DNA of 64,000 nt from Corinectria fuckeliana (Eukaryota > Ascomycota > Sordariomycetes > Hypocreales > Nectriaceae). The number at the start of each line of letters is the position of its first letter. Position 1 is the first letter of the stretch. The notes below the pieces were generated by a model. It had not been told where the DNA came from and did no database searches. It was given only the letters and a program-made list of their open reading frames with translations. The DNA is taken from assembly GCA_019137255.1 (NCBI GenBank), contig WPDH01000050.1, positions 62,001 to 126,000 on the forward strand. The letters are read 5' to 3'. Below are positions 53,969 to 64,000 of the stretch, in pieces. Position numbers and translations under genes: made by a program.

Positions 53969-55152
53969 TCACTCCTCAGCCACCCTCCAAACAAGTCTCT
54001 CGCCGCTCGGAGCACGCTCACGCAACAAATCCAAGGCCTTCTGAGCCCGCTCAAGCAGCGTCTTTCCCTCCACGATTCTCTGCTTGTTTGGCCTTATTAT
54101 TCCAGCCTCCATCAGCACCGGCATGATGTCGGGCTGCAGGTGCCATTTGAACAGCTCCTTCTAGATCGTCCTTTTGTTAGCGCGTCCAAACCTGGTCATG
54201 ATAATGGTTGGGAGTGTCTTGCCTTTTCGTAAAAGAACGTTCTAACGCCAAGAAGCTCAACGCCTTCCTTCCACTCCCCGACTAACAGAGAGGAGGGATC
54301 CATGCTGAGCTCGGGCTCTTGGTCCTCAGTGGCATCTCGGATAATGGCAGGCATCATAATGGCGACCTTGGTCCCTTTCTCGGCGATGCGGCTCAGGGGT
54401 CGAAGCGTGCCGTCCAACTGACCGATGCAGTCGATGACATACGGAACGTAGTCGACTTCAGCGCGGATCTTATCGGTGACATCCTCCTGGCGATAGTCGA
54501 AGCACTTCACCGCGCCATACGCCAGTAGCTGATCATGGTGCTTCTCGCTCGCCACAGCCAGAACATTTTTATAGCCCCAGTGATGGAAGACTTGGACCGC
54601 AAAGTTCCCAACACTACTAGCCGCGCCCCATACGAGAACAGGTGCATCCGCCTCGGGCGGGACGTAATTCTCGGGGATAGGCCAAGGTAGCTCAAGGCCG
54701 AGGTCCTTGGTGATGGTGTGAAAGGCAGTGACCAAGTTCGTCGGCGTCGTGACGGCAGCCTCCATGGTGATGTTGGCAGGGACGCGGCCTAGAAGATGGC
54801 GAGACACTGTAGCGTAGGTCTGGAAGCTTCGCTGCTCCTGTTTCTCCCAGGTGAAGCCAAACACATGGTCGCCGACCACAAGTGGCGCCGAGTTGGGTCG
54901 TTCCGCCGCCGAGTCGTCGGGACCAACCGCCACGACGGTGCCTGCGATACTGCCGCCGAGGATGAATGGGTGTTTCGCAAGAAGACCGCCATCTGCTTGG
55001 TGTAGGTCCAGAGGCGACGAAGCGGTCCATTGGACGCGCACCACTACTTCGCCGGGTCCAGGCACTTCGGTGGGTACACTCATGATTGAAAGGGGAGCAC
55101 GCTTTGCGGTTGTAACAACCGCGTCATGAGTCGCAGGGTAGGATGTCGTCAT
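53969..55152 (-). CDS. MDR-family NADPH oxidoreductase (enoyl reductase/quinone reductase-like)
   Basis: Two exons (55152-54223 and 54160-53969) give 373 residues. GroES-like domain: VPGPGEVVVRVQWTASSPLD and LGGSIAGTVVAVG. Rossmann domain: APVLVWGAASSVGNFAVQVF near residue 180. No catalytic zinc cysteine cluster is seen, so it is the zinc-free type, like fungal trans-acting enoyl reductases and toxin-cluster ADH-like proteins. The single intron (54222-54161) starts with GC instead of GT, in an AAG|GCAAGA context, and ends CTAG after a GCTAAC branch point; splicing there joins FFYEK to KELFKWHLQPDIMPVL. Reading without this intron meets a stop. The frame is open 54 codons upstream of the chosen start, but conservation begins at 55152. 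Divergent from an AflR-type regulator. Confidence 0.9.
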
Positions 55153-55690
55153 TTTGGAGAAGTGGGATGGTACGGACTTGTTGAGGGGATCGTGTTTTGG
55201 GGAGTTACGCTGGAGGGTGGTTGATGATGCTGTAGGAAAAGAGACCTTGTGAGGAAGCCAATAATGAAAGGATGGGTTGTGTGTTTGGATGAACTTGTAT
55301 TCAATCGATTGCATGTGACCAGCCTTTATCAGTCAGCTTACTCTCCGTTTGGTGTTCTGTCTAGTTTGCCTCTATTGCTCTTCAGCGGGTATTCACATTA
55401 CTAAACATAGTAAAAGCACGAGATCTCATAGTAGCACAACCGAAAGTAGACCGGAGTCCCAAGCGTGGATTATGGAACCAAGTTCATTCCTGTTGAACGG
55501 CTGAGTAATGAAGGAATCCCCATCGTCAGCTCGGCGGTACTAAATGAGGCAATTCCCGAGACGCCTTGCCGCAATAGGTAATCGCCGAATACATCTTCCT
55601 TTGCCATTGCGCAGCCTGCTCACTCCGAATCACCATCTTGTTCAGTAGTTGCAGCACTGTCGTCTGCCGGGACTTCCAACTTGAGCCGCA
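55153..55690. other. Shared promoter region of MDR oxidoreductase and regulator
   Basis: A 538-bp interval between two divergent starts. No gene recognised. A regulator beside its target often shares such a region. Confidence 0.5.
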
Positions 55691-57258
55691 ATGTTCATCA
55701 CGCTAAAGTCTTCCTCCAAGAACGGAGTCGCGGCGGCTGGGATGGAGCAAGTGGCACACAGCCAAGCAAACCACGCACGCAGCCGGTTTGGGTCAAGCCG
55801 CAGAGATGCTTGTGTTGGATGCCGCAGCAAAAAGGTTCGTCAATGGCGGTGGTCTTCTGCTTTCAACTTGATACCCCTGCGTATTTCTGCAGGCTGCTTG
55901 GCGTTTGACCAGCTCTGACGTAGATTGTAGCTTCGTTGCACTGGGAGCAGCCTATCCTGTGATAGATGCAGCGCCCAGCGAATCGCCTGCGTCTTTCCGC
56001 AATCACCAAGTCGTCGCAGGACAAAGAAGAATGGAGCGAACCCCGGCGTATCTTGTCAGGCGATGGTGCAAGACAATGTCCGAAATAATCTTCTTTGGCC
56101 TGGCGATCATGTCTCAACAGATGAGCCCGCCCAGGCTACTAATCTCATAAATGCTACGCAAGCTCCCAACCTCGATTCCAGCGCAAACCACGAGACGACT
56201 GTTTTCGTCCGAAGCCTAGTTGACGATGACCATCGAGAACCATTGCAGGGTCTCCAGCCTAGTAAGAGTCCAGACAGTGCATCATATGGCAATGATGCGG
56301 GTGGGCTAAGCGTTGATGGCTTCCGAGCCATTTCAGCCTGTGTCAACTCGGCAAGTTCGCAGTCAAGTGCGTAATTCCCCTAACTCCACGCCGAGATAAT
56401 CACTGGATTAGGATATGAGCTTACCTTGCTAAATTAGGGTACCCTCTAAATGAGTACGTGCAGTCTGCATCCTCGGCGACTGGCTTATCGCCAATGGACA
56501 TGCAGCTCTTGCCTGACTTCCAGGGGCCTGCTTCCTTACCGTCTAGCGACCTACCCATACCTGAGCCACCCCTGAGCCAAAGATCTGGGGATACGGCTAC
56601 GTGCTCGTGTATCTCAGACACACTCGATGTCGTGCAGAAGCTTGACGATGATTACTTTCAACTAAGAACCCTAGCATTCGACCATGTTCTCAAGCTTCAA
56701 AAGTGGCTGATATTTCATTGCTGCAAACCACTTGATTGCAGAAAATGTACCAACCTGCTTCAGACATACACCATAATACTCATCATCTGCGACCGGGTAA
56801 CGGAGATGTTCAAGTGTTTGTCGAAACGCATCAAACAGCCTCTGAATAACCCTGCAGAAACAGGGGGCTCCTTTACTTTTGCAACACTCGACGCTTCCAC
56901 ACCATCCTCTTCCGCATCTTTAGGTGGCGAGGCCACCTTGAGCGAGACTTCACCCTCGCAGCTATTTGACAGCCTATCTGGCGATGCTGGCATTAGGACA
57001 GTTTGCAACGCTGAGATGTTCTCCCCGGAATTCCGGGCTCAGTACTCGTACGACGAGCAATTGCACATGATCCGCGTGCTAGCCAAGATCCAGGTTCGCA
57101 ACTTCAACCAGCTTCTTATGCGCATTGGGGAGATGCATCAGTCTCAACAGAACCAAGCAAGATTTGGGAAGATCTGTTCATTGATCAGGCGGCTTCGGCA
57201 AGCAGGCGATTCAATAGACGACTCTTTCCAGATGATGTTGGAGAATTTCGTGGGTTGA
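55691..57258 (+). CDS. Zn2Cys6 transcription factor, AflR-type
   Basis: Three exons (55691-55834, 55931-56366, 56438-57258) give 466 residues. Splicing of intron 1 builds an exact binuclear cluster: C41, C44, C51, C58, C61, C68 (C-x2-C-x6-C-x6-C-x2-C-x6-C), with DACVGCRSKK from exon 1 and LRCTGSSLSCDRCSAQRIAC from exon 2. A basic RRRTKK linker follows. The C-terminal half (TCSCISDTLDVVQKLDDDYF, LLQTYTIILIICDRVTEMF, and later EQLHMIRVLAKIQVRNFNQL) matches the AflR regulatory domain of secondary-metabolite regulators. Two in-frame ATGs (55691 and 55742) are possible. Head-to-head with the MDR oxidoreductase, so it may control it. No polyketide or peptide synthase is visible in the window. Confidence 0.9.
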
Positions 57259-57975
57259 TCTGGATGTGGTTTCATGGTCTTGGACTGTGCAACTAGATCT
57301 TTAGAATGCTAACGATGGAGATATCGAAGTCGGGTTAAAGCAGACATGTGGTTGGATTGACTGTACAAGCACAGGGCTTTTAAAAGATATATATATCGGG
57401 CTAATGGCCATAATTCCATGAAAGTACTACTCTCACGTTTTGAAACAGTGAGCTGACCATAGACGACTGACTCGCAGTGGCACGGCACTTTTATCTCCGT
57501 GAGTCTGGCGCGATGACTAGTGAACCATCTTGCCCTGATAACAATTCAACTTACGGTGGTGTGTCATGTTTCCGCATGCGGTAGTTGCCGGTCTTCCAAA
57601 TTTGAACGTGGGTCTGGTGATGTTAATAATCACCCTAGATTAAGTGCCGTGTTGCCGGTTAACTATCCTGTTATTCAAGGCGACATATGTGATTACTTGA
57701 CTCCATGTATTCGTATCTCGCCATTCGGGAACAACCTGTTCAAGCTTTGATGATCAATCTATCCACCTCGTCAGAACTGAGCAACTTCTCCAGCGTGGGT
57801 CTCTACAATGCTGTCCGACTGCGCAGGAGCGGTTTATAAAAAGGTGCTATTTAGATGATTTGTCTGCTTGTTGTCCTCACATCTTCGTTTTCCAGATTAT
57901 CGTTCATCGACTTTGTCAAGGCATATCTCGAGCAACTTCAAGCTTTCATCAAACTCATCCTCAAAACACTCCAAC
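57259..57975. other. Intergenic, no gene recognised
   Basis: No domain found; a pyrimidine-rich stretch upstream of the hydrolase start is typical of fungal promoters. Confidence 0.5.
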
Positions 57976-58796
57976 ATGGCATCCAACCCGCCTGCACAAT
58001 GCTGCACCGTCGGTGTTCGACATGAGTAAGTGTACTCTACCATACGATTTCTACCTTAGGACCGAAGCTGATAAAGTATATCCGTAGAGGCACCCCGACT
58101 GGCGAGATGATCAAGATCGGACAACATGACGCCTATCTCGCGACTGCTCCCGCCGAGAATGCTCGTGAAGAAACTGGTATTCTCTACGTCCCCGACGTCC
58201 TCGGTATATGGGACAACAGCATGCTTCTCGCCGATGAGTTCGCCGCCAAAGGCTACACGACCATCATCATGGACCTCTTTTACGGTGATGCCATCGAGGT
58301 CAACAAATTCGACGAAGTCAACCTGCCGGACTGGATGAAGAACGGCCGCAACGGGGCTGGAGGCCACACGGCCAAGGAGATCGACCCAATCATGAAGGAA
58401 GCGCTGACGTACATGAAAACGGACATGGGCTTCTCGCAAATCGGCGCCGTCGGGTACTGTCTCGGCGCCAAGCACTTGGTGCGCCATTACAGGAGCGGCA
58501 TCGACGTCGGGTTCATTGCGCATCCTTCTTTCATCGAGGAAGAGGAGCTCGCAGCCATCACGGGCCCTTTGTCGATCGCTGCTGCGGAGACGGACTCTAT
58601 CTTCCCGGCCGAGAAGAGGTTCCAGAGCGAGGAGATTCTGAAGAAAACTGGAAACGTGTACCAGGTGAATCTGTTCTCTGGCGTTGTTCACGGCTATGCG
58701 GTTCGGTGCGATCTGAGCAAGAAGCATGAGAGGTTTGCCAAGGAGCAAGCCTTCTACCAGGCGATTGCATTCTTTGACAACTGGCTGGTTTTATAG
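57976..58796 (+). CDS. Dienelactone hydrolase family protein
   Basis: Two exons (57976-58025 and 58088-58796) give 252 residues of alpha/beta-hydrolase fold. The catalytic triad is Cys in GAVGYCLGAKH, Asp in AAETDSIFP and His in SGVVHGYAVR, the standard Cys-Asp-His of this family. Early conserved parts: GILYVPDVLGIWDNSMLLAD and GYTTIIMDLFYGD. The family opens dienelactones in aromatic degradation, but many fungal members have unknown substrates. It is intact; it follows the AflR-type gene on the same strand at about 700 bp, so it could be part of the same small cluster. Confidence 0.92.
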
Positions 58797-58914
58797 ACTT
58801 AGTACATAGTTTGGCAATTGCCTAGAATGCATCATTACTACCAGCATTGTGTACACAGAGGGCCATGACCGGATATCGTAGTGTCTCTACCAACTCCCAT
58901 CACCAAACTACGAC

Positions 58915-60075
58915 ATGGCCGCCATCACCAGTCTTCCCTGCGAGATCATCGCTAGCATCTTGCAGAATTTTGATTATTTCTGCTCCCTTCCTCCAGCCAT
59001 GCTTGCTTGTCGCCACTCTTACTCTTCATGGAAAGAATACCCTGACATAGCGACCGAAATCCTCCGCCGTCAAATCCTGTCGTCTCTTCTCCCTTATTCG
59101 ATCGCCCTCGTCGAAGCATCGCGCTTACCCCATCCATGCGCTACTAGCGCTGTACGCGGATTGCTTAACAGTTTATACAAAGATCCTACACAATTGGCCA
59201 ACAAACCCCCATCACTCCCCTTTTCTTTGCTGTCCGAGATGGAGTATACTCACAGTATCGTTCACACTTTTGTTCTTGACTTTGCAAATGAGCGACTTGG
59301 CTGCGGACATGATGTTCTCGAGAAGAGATTTGCTGAAGGTAAGCCACCCGCCCGTGTCTGACTTCACCGAACAGCCTCAATCGATGTTATATCTCAGGAC
59401 ATTGATTTTGTAAAACACTCCGTCGACTATCTTAGTCTAGGGGTTCTGAATCCTTGGAGGCAGCATTGGGTACCTACCACCTGTTAATCTTCATATCGCC
59501 CGACTACTAACCTGGGGCTACGTAGCTGTCACAAGGGCTCAGCTTCACCTATCAGTTGATACATGGGTCTTATGACTCCAAAAAGACGTTACTCAAGTCA
59601 GCATTTGGCACAGGGATAGAGACAGAGAGCGTCCGGTTCTGCGAGGCTCTCCGCGAGCATTCCAACTAGAACCTCAACAACCAAAGACTACGAGCTGGCC
59701 TTCGGGAGGAAATCTAGGCTTTCGTTAAGCTCTCTAATCAACAAGACACAGATAATGGACCGTGTATCGCTTGGAGAAGGTTTCGTCGTGAGTACTCGCC
59801 ACGCGTTGACTGGTCTCAGCATGATGCTAATGCCGGACTGCGGGAACGAGCTTACGTGCTATGGGATCAAGACCGCATACAACGACATGACATGCTGCAC
59901 TTGTATGAGTCAGTGCCGGATGAGTCAAGTCACGTCTTTAATTATGATCGCTTATTAGACATGGGAACGTCTTTCAAGAACAGATCCAAGATATGGAGAA
60001 AGGGTGGCCGGAGAGCTTGGAAACCTTACGACACCAGCAAGGTTGTATGGCCAAGTAACAAACAACCATCCTAAC
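58915..60075 (+). pseudogene. F-box protein, pseudogene
   Basis: The first 149 codons (58915-59361) start with an F-box: SLPCEIIASILQNFDYF, then LACRHSYSSWKEYP and EILRRQI. A GT site at 59339 and an AG at 59399 would remove an intron, but the next exon (DIDFVKHSVDYLSLG) is then out of phase. Further down, 59840-60065 reads RERAYVLWDQDRIQRHDMLH, VPDESSHVF and KIWRKGG, the usual C-terminus of this fungal F-box family. Several stops lie between. Family members recruit substrates to SCF ubiquitin ligases. The short N-terminal product may persist. Confidence 0.65.
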
Positions 60076-60339
60076 TTCTTCACAGGTTGATAGGGGCTTG
60101 GAGGATCCGTGTATAGGCGACAAGGGTAAAGATGCATTTGTTCTAAAACAACGTGACACCTCATCAGCTGCACAGTAGAGACCGGACTATCGGATGAGGA
60201 GCCCCGTTTACTATCCAAATCCCGTTTGCAACATTCCTCCCACCTAGCACCTGTTATCCTCTGCTGCTAGAGACGCTGTATTGTTTCTCTCAGATACTGT
60301 TGCAAAGTAGACCATCTAGCCCCTGAGAAGTTTCATTAT

Positions 60340-60897
60340 CTAATCACTGTACTGGCAGCTCAGGGGATTGTTGGTAGTGATTATGCGAGCCGCCAGTGGC
60401 AAGCACCCTACTCCCTTGCCCGGCTGGCTAGTACCAACGTCGACCCAGATAGTCCAGGAGTCGACCTCAGTCAGACCAGGGCAGGCAATAAAGCCCGCAC
60501 GTTTGAAGGTCAGGTTGCCGCCACCGTCAAGCCTCCAACCACCTTTCTCCGTCTGGGCAGGAATGGCCTGGGGGCTCGTGGTGTACTTGAGCTTGCCCTG
60601 TCCCGTAGCAGAGCGGTCGACGGAGAGCTGCTGGATCAGCTTTGGCTTCTGGTAGAGGTACAAGTTCCCGCCAGCCAGGCTGAAAGTGGCCAGGTTGTCC
60701 GACGTAGCCTTGCAGGTGGCGTTCTGGTCGTCCAGGTTGATGACGATTTTGCCCGTGGCGGCCTGGAAGCCCGAGAAATGAATGTCAGTGCCGGGGGCGA
60801 GTGCAAGCAGCTCAAAGGTAAAAGTCGCGGGTCTCTTGGAGGCCGAGGCCAAGCCGGCAGCGATGAGGGGAGTAATTAAAAGGTTCTTGGGAAGCAT
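60340..60897 (-). CDS. phiA: PhiA-like secreted cell wall protein
   Basis: Intronless, 185 residues, the usual PhiA length. A signal peptide (MLPKNLLITPLIAAGLASA) precedes the mature chain, which reads TFELLALAPGTDIHFSGFQA, SLAGGNLYLYQK and KRAGFIACPGLTEVDSWTIW, all typical of fungal PhiA. In Aspergillus the protein is needed for normal phialide and conidium development and is wall-associated. The frame is open for 70 codons upstream, but the start at 60897 gives the signal peptide. Complete, no lesion. Neighbours are relics. Confidence 0.88.
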   Translation of the reverse strand: MLPKNLLITPLIAAGLASASKRPATFTFELLALAPGTDIHFSGFQAATGKIVINLDDQNATCKATSDNLATFSLAGGNLYLYQKPKLIQQLSVDRSATGQGKLKYTTSPQAIPAQTEKGGWRLDGGGNLTFKRAGFIACPGLTEVDSWTIWVDVGTSQPGKGVGCLPLAARIITTNNPLSCQYSD

Positions 60898-62353
60898 TCT
60901 GGCGTTTGTTGATGGATTATGTTGTAAGTAGTGTTTGCTTTGGGGCAGTATTCTGGATCTGAGATGTCTGTTTAGATGAGATGAGAAGATGGAAAAATGA
61001 TCCAGGATCGAGAGAAGAAACTTGCTTTTAAGTATCAGTTTGGCCTCAAACAAAAGCTGCCAAGTCGGCGAGGCCCGATTATCCCAATGTCTGTCAGACA
61101 GAGTCAAACAGCAAATCTTAAGATGAACTAGGTGAAAGCATGACCCTCAGGACCACGTGGAACTTGGTTCTTAGAGTGATACCAATCCGAGAAGTTGTTA
61201 CCACGGTCAGAGTCTGGACTCATCAAGATTGGTCTCGACTCTTAAGACCGGAGTCTCGGCTCATTGTGGTGCCTAGAACTCGACACTGCCAGGGTGGTGA
61301 GAGTAAATTTCAAGAACATGATCCCCGGATTTCGGTTTGTAGGTTACAATAGTTCTAACCTGCAACTTCTATGTGACATTGTCTCTTATCTAGAGTCTCA
61401 TATGAGGTGACGTTAATCGGCAGAACTCGAGGTTTGAGGCGGCTCCCGAAGAAGAATTAGTTTTAAGACTGATAGCATAGTGCTGTCTGACATTCAGACA
61501 TTTCATGAGACGAGACTAGCCGAAATACCATTCCATGCGGTCCTAGAAACATAGCACCAGTGAGAGGGATTGTCTCATGCTACCTTGTACAAACTGTAGA
61601 GAGCAAGGTTAGTAAGAGTGTTTCGAAAAGGCTATATGCTTCTGACCGATTCGTGGTGCTTCGTATTATAGCATCAAAGCCGTTACGACTCAGTGTATTT
61701 GAGTCGTGCGATTCGGGCCGTATAATATTTCTAGTCGGGCTAAATATCACGTGCCTGAATCGATATTGACTCTTATCATCTCCTTAAATATAGTCTTGCT
61801 ATTAATCATAGCAGAGCAATTAAGGCACTGGGGCGGTAGAGCGTTAGGGAGTTGGGGCATTATTGCATTTGAGGTATTAGGACTGTGTTAAAGCGAATGA
61901 TGATAAGAAGGGAAAGAAGACTGGGTTTACAGCCCGAATAGAGATAAAGTACAGCCCGAATAGCACGACTCGTGTATCTTAGCCAGTACACCAGTAGATT
62001 GGGATGTGGGAGACGGTCCATCCTGATTCGGGACGATTGTGATACTGAGATAAGGGTTATAATGATACAGTCTATAGCTGATACAAGAATGGAGACATGT
62101 CTTAGTGGTTTTCAGCTGACTATGTTGTCTACGGCGGGTCCCTTGCATCCTGTACGGCGACTTTGTTTCAGGTAACGACATATTTACGGCCAACTGCGAC
62201 GAGACGGTTTTAGATGTAACTGGCATTGTAATGTAGACTTTCAAAGTGGACATGAGAGAAATATCATTGATTGAACTTGAGACTGTCACTCTCATGTCAT
62301 GACACAGAGGGTTTGGTGGACGAAAAGGGAAGTTGATGCCGGTGTCGATTTAT
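60898..62353. other. Intergenic, no gene recognised
   Basis: About 1.45 kb of mildly AT-rich DNA. It contains a 14-bp direct repeat TACAGCCCGAATAG at 61928-61941 and 61950-61963. No domain was found. Confidence 0.5.
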
Positions 62354-62737
62354 TTAGAAGATATCAAATACAGATCCTATCGGACCATCAACTGGGCCAT
62401 CAAGGTCCAGGATCTCGCCATTCATAATTCCAAGAACAAAAGCCTGCCCAAGGTTCACATACCCCGTATCTCGTCGACGGAGGATGAGGGGGACGCTGCA
62501 TCCAAATATAACGCAGACAATATCGCCTGGCTTGCACTCTGGCCCGTACCCCATGTCCCCATTCGACGTAACAAACAAGTGCAACGTATTGGGCTTGGTA
62601 GAGAATGCAGACTGGAATCCAAAGCAGTGCTTTCCGGGCTCTACCTTCGTGCCGCGTACGGCTTTTTCCCCGAGTAAAACCTTGTCGACCCCCGCGGAAA
62701 GGTCGAGTTTCTGAAGCAAGTCGGCACATGGTACCAT
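62354..62737 (-). pseudogene. HET-protein C-terminal fragment
   Basis: The frame reads TLHLFVTSNGDMGYGPECKP, GDIVCVIFGCSVPLILRR, YVNLGQAFVLGIMNGEI, the conserved C-terminal block of many fungal HET-domain proteins (a G-x-G-x-x-P then G-D-x-V-C then G-E-x-x-V-x-G-I-M-x-G-E pattern). The HET domain itself is absent. Just upstream (62745-62760) sequence like an intron 3' end (TTTTTAG) is followed by AT-rich RIP-like DNA, so the upstream exon(s) are lost. Confidence 0.75.
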
Positions 62738-63189
62738 GAGCCATTCCTAAAAAGATATAGTTAGTAAGATTCTAAGTTAATATCTTCTCTATAAGAACTA
62801 GCTAGCTCTTATTCTTTCTAGTAATAATAAAGAGTACTTAATATTACTAAGAAGGTACTATATTAATAGCCTGTTAAGAGCTTTTAGCTTTCGTGTCATG
62901 GGAATGTGATAATATCATGGATATGATTAATACCAGAACTGAAATGCAGTCTGAGATGCCCATTTTCGGCTACGCAAATCATGTGTGATGACTGGAATGA
63001 CATGTCTTGCTACATACTTGGGGACTACCTAGGGAACGTCTTCTCTAGAAAGGTTACGTTCAATTGATGACAGGAGTAAAACAGGCACGCCAGGGTGCGG
63101 ATTACCTCGGAATCCCTCGTTCTATACGATGTATGTCATAATATACCGTGACATGTACCAAGTCGTGATACAAACGCCAATCACTGGAC
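62738..63189. other. Short intergenic stretch with an AT-rich patch
   Basis: AT-rich from about 62750 to 62890, then normal composition. Nothing recognised. Confidence 0.5.
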
Positions 63190-63417
63190 TCAATAGGCAT
63201 GACGTGCGAACCCAGACTTGCAGGCACCGGCAGGCCCCTTCTTGGAGTCGGCCATGGAAGACGCCGCGTCCAAGATGGCAGCCAGCCTAGGCTCTAGACC
63301 AGGAGCAGCGGCGCAGGACTCGGCTCCGCCATACGATGAGTTCAACGAGCCCGCGACGCCTGACTGTATGGTGGTCTTGCGCTGAGCCGTTGTCCCCTCA
63401 CATACACTACTAGACAT
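63190..63417 (-). CDS. Possible small protein of unknown function
   Basis: A 75-codon frame, rich in Ala, Ser and Gly, from ATG 63417 to TGA 63190. Base composition is more GC-rich than its flanks, and no stop or frameshift is present. No signal peptide, domain or relative was recognised. It may be a chance frame or the last exon of something larger. Confidence 0.3.
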   Translation of the reverse strand: MSSSVCEGTTAQRKTTIQSGVAGSLNSSYGGAESCAAAPGLEPRLAAILDAASSMADSKKGPAGACKSGFARHAY

Positions 63418-63528
63418 GTTTCAAGATGCAGCCCGTTTATAACAACAAGTCTGCTTATTTCAGGAGACGTCTATATGCTCTAGGGCGACAACCAAGCAAC
63501 TTTAACATATGACCGGTTTTGCCGGAGA

Positions 63529-64000
63529 TCATTTGCCCAGTAGGCGGTTTGCCGCCCGCTCGCCGCTGAGCACGGCCGCTTCCACGCCCGCATGGGCGAA
63601 ATAATCGCCGGCGAGAACAATACCCTTGGGCATTTCGGCATGTAGTGAGTCCAGCGTGGCGAAGTGGCCCGGCGGCGAGAGCGAAAGCCCACGACTGTAG
63701 TGGAACATCTCGATGAAGTCAGGTTCGGGGGCGGCGCCGAAAACCTCGGTGACGGCCATCAGCGCTTCGCGCTTGATGTCCTCGTCGGTCATTTTCGCCA
63801 GCGGCGGCGTATAGAAGTACACGCCGACGGCTTCGCCGCCGGGAGGGACCGAGTTGGGATGACGACGGCTCAGCAGCACGCAAGCGCCCCAGTTCCTCAG
63901 GTCCGTCGCGGGCAGCGCGATGGAGGCCGGGAAACTCGGCCAGGGGTTTTTCTTGTAGCAGAGCTGGACGTGAGCGTACTCTGAGTAGCGGCAGTTGCGA
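63529..64000 (-). CDS. FAD-dependent oxidoreductase (amine oxidase/HemG-like), C-terminal part, runs off the window
   Basis: The minus strand is open from the window edge to TGA at 63529. Readable segments: SEYAHVQLCYKKNPWPSFPA, then EAVGVYFYTPPLAKM and MFHYSRGLSLSPPGHFA, and finally GIVLAGDYFAHAGVEAAVLS followed by GERAANRLLG. The last is the FAD-binding C-terminal motif of flavin amine oxidase and protoporphyrinogen oxidase-like proteins. No intron is visible in about 470 bp. The wording of the last motif reminds me more of bacterial members than of fungal ones; transfer is only a suspicion. The start and N-terminal Rossmann motif lie beyond 64000. Confidence 0.82.
   Translation of the reverse strand, partial: RNCRYSEYAHVQLCYKKNPWPSFPASIALPATDLRNWGACVLLSRRHPNSVPPGGEAVGVYFYTPPLAKMTDEDIKREALMAVTEVFGAAPEPDFIEMFHYSRGLSLSPPGHFATLDSLHAEMPKGIVLAGDYFAHAGVEAAVLSGERAANRLLGK

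Noticed and set aside
55863..56117. Minus-strand frame with CIYHRIGCSQCNE looking like half a zinc cluster
   Set aside because: It is the antisense of the real plus-strand Zn2Cys6 exon, which forms a perfect six-cysteine cluster after splicing.
58056..58748. Minus-strand frame of 230 codons
   Set aside because: Antisense of the dienelactone hydrolase exon, whose triad and splicing are convincing on the plus strand.
1..64000. CRISPR arrays, rRNA genes, bacterial operons or phage
   Set aside because: No regularly spaced repeats, no rRNA motifs, and spliced fungal genes throughout.

Overview
The window looks like an accessory, repeat-rich stretch of a filamentous ascomycete genome. Protein-coding genes carry short spliceosomal introns (about 41-100 bp). 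Gene families are typically fungal: HET domain, AflR-type Zn2Cys6, TauD with a Dal5-type permease, PhiA, fungal HNH, MCT and ACS transporters. Three blocks (1-about 10,020, 23,011-28,214 and 50,383-52,231) are extremely AT-rich and full of stops, with C-to-T/G-to-A conversions typical of repeat-induced point mutation (RIP). A Sordariomycete is my best guess, but that is inference.

Layout. 1-7,749 is a Ty3/gypsy chromovirus destroyed by RIP; gag, protease, RT, RNase H, integrase and chromodomain are still readable through the stops, and a 3' LTR ends at 7,749. 7,750-10,068 is unassigned AT-rich DNA ending in a lone terminal inverted repeat (TIR) of a Fot1/pogo-type DNA transposon that abuts a truncated transporter pseudogene. 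10,071-23,000 is a gene island: a degraded MCT transporter; an arsenic cluster (ArsM methyltransferase, a broken ACR3 pump, an Acr2 arsenate reductase, two convergent cysteine-bearing bZIP regulators); a GH63 pseudogene; a HET-domain protein; and an M24 peptidase-like protein. 23,011-28,214 is a RIP-degraded LINE bracketed by a 13-bp target duplication with a (TAA)n tail.

28,228-50,380 is a second gene island. It begins with relics (a cysteine-rich secreted protein with one nonsense codon, a split HNH protein, a GST fragment). Intact genes follow: an SDR; a divergent TauD dioxygenase/ACS permease pair that resembles a sulfonate-scavenging module; a second divergent oxygenase/ACS permease pair; a DHA1 exporter; and another SDR. 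Pseudogenes of an S15/CocE hydrolase and an aldo-keto reductase lie between the two pairs. 50,383-52,231 is a complete but RIP-degraded Fot1-like element with TA duplication and TIRs.

52,234-64,000 holds a PD-(D/E)XK-like pseudogene abutting a GFA fragment, an MDR oxidoreductase divergent from an AflR-type regulator, a dienelactone hydrolase, an F-box pseudogene, a PhiA-like wall protein, a HET C-terminal fragment and the 3' part of an FAD oxidoreductase that runs off the window. Roughly a dozen genes in the islands are broken or partial. Several carry TAA/TAG codons that RIP could have made, so the gene islands appear to be decaying beside the repeats.
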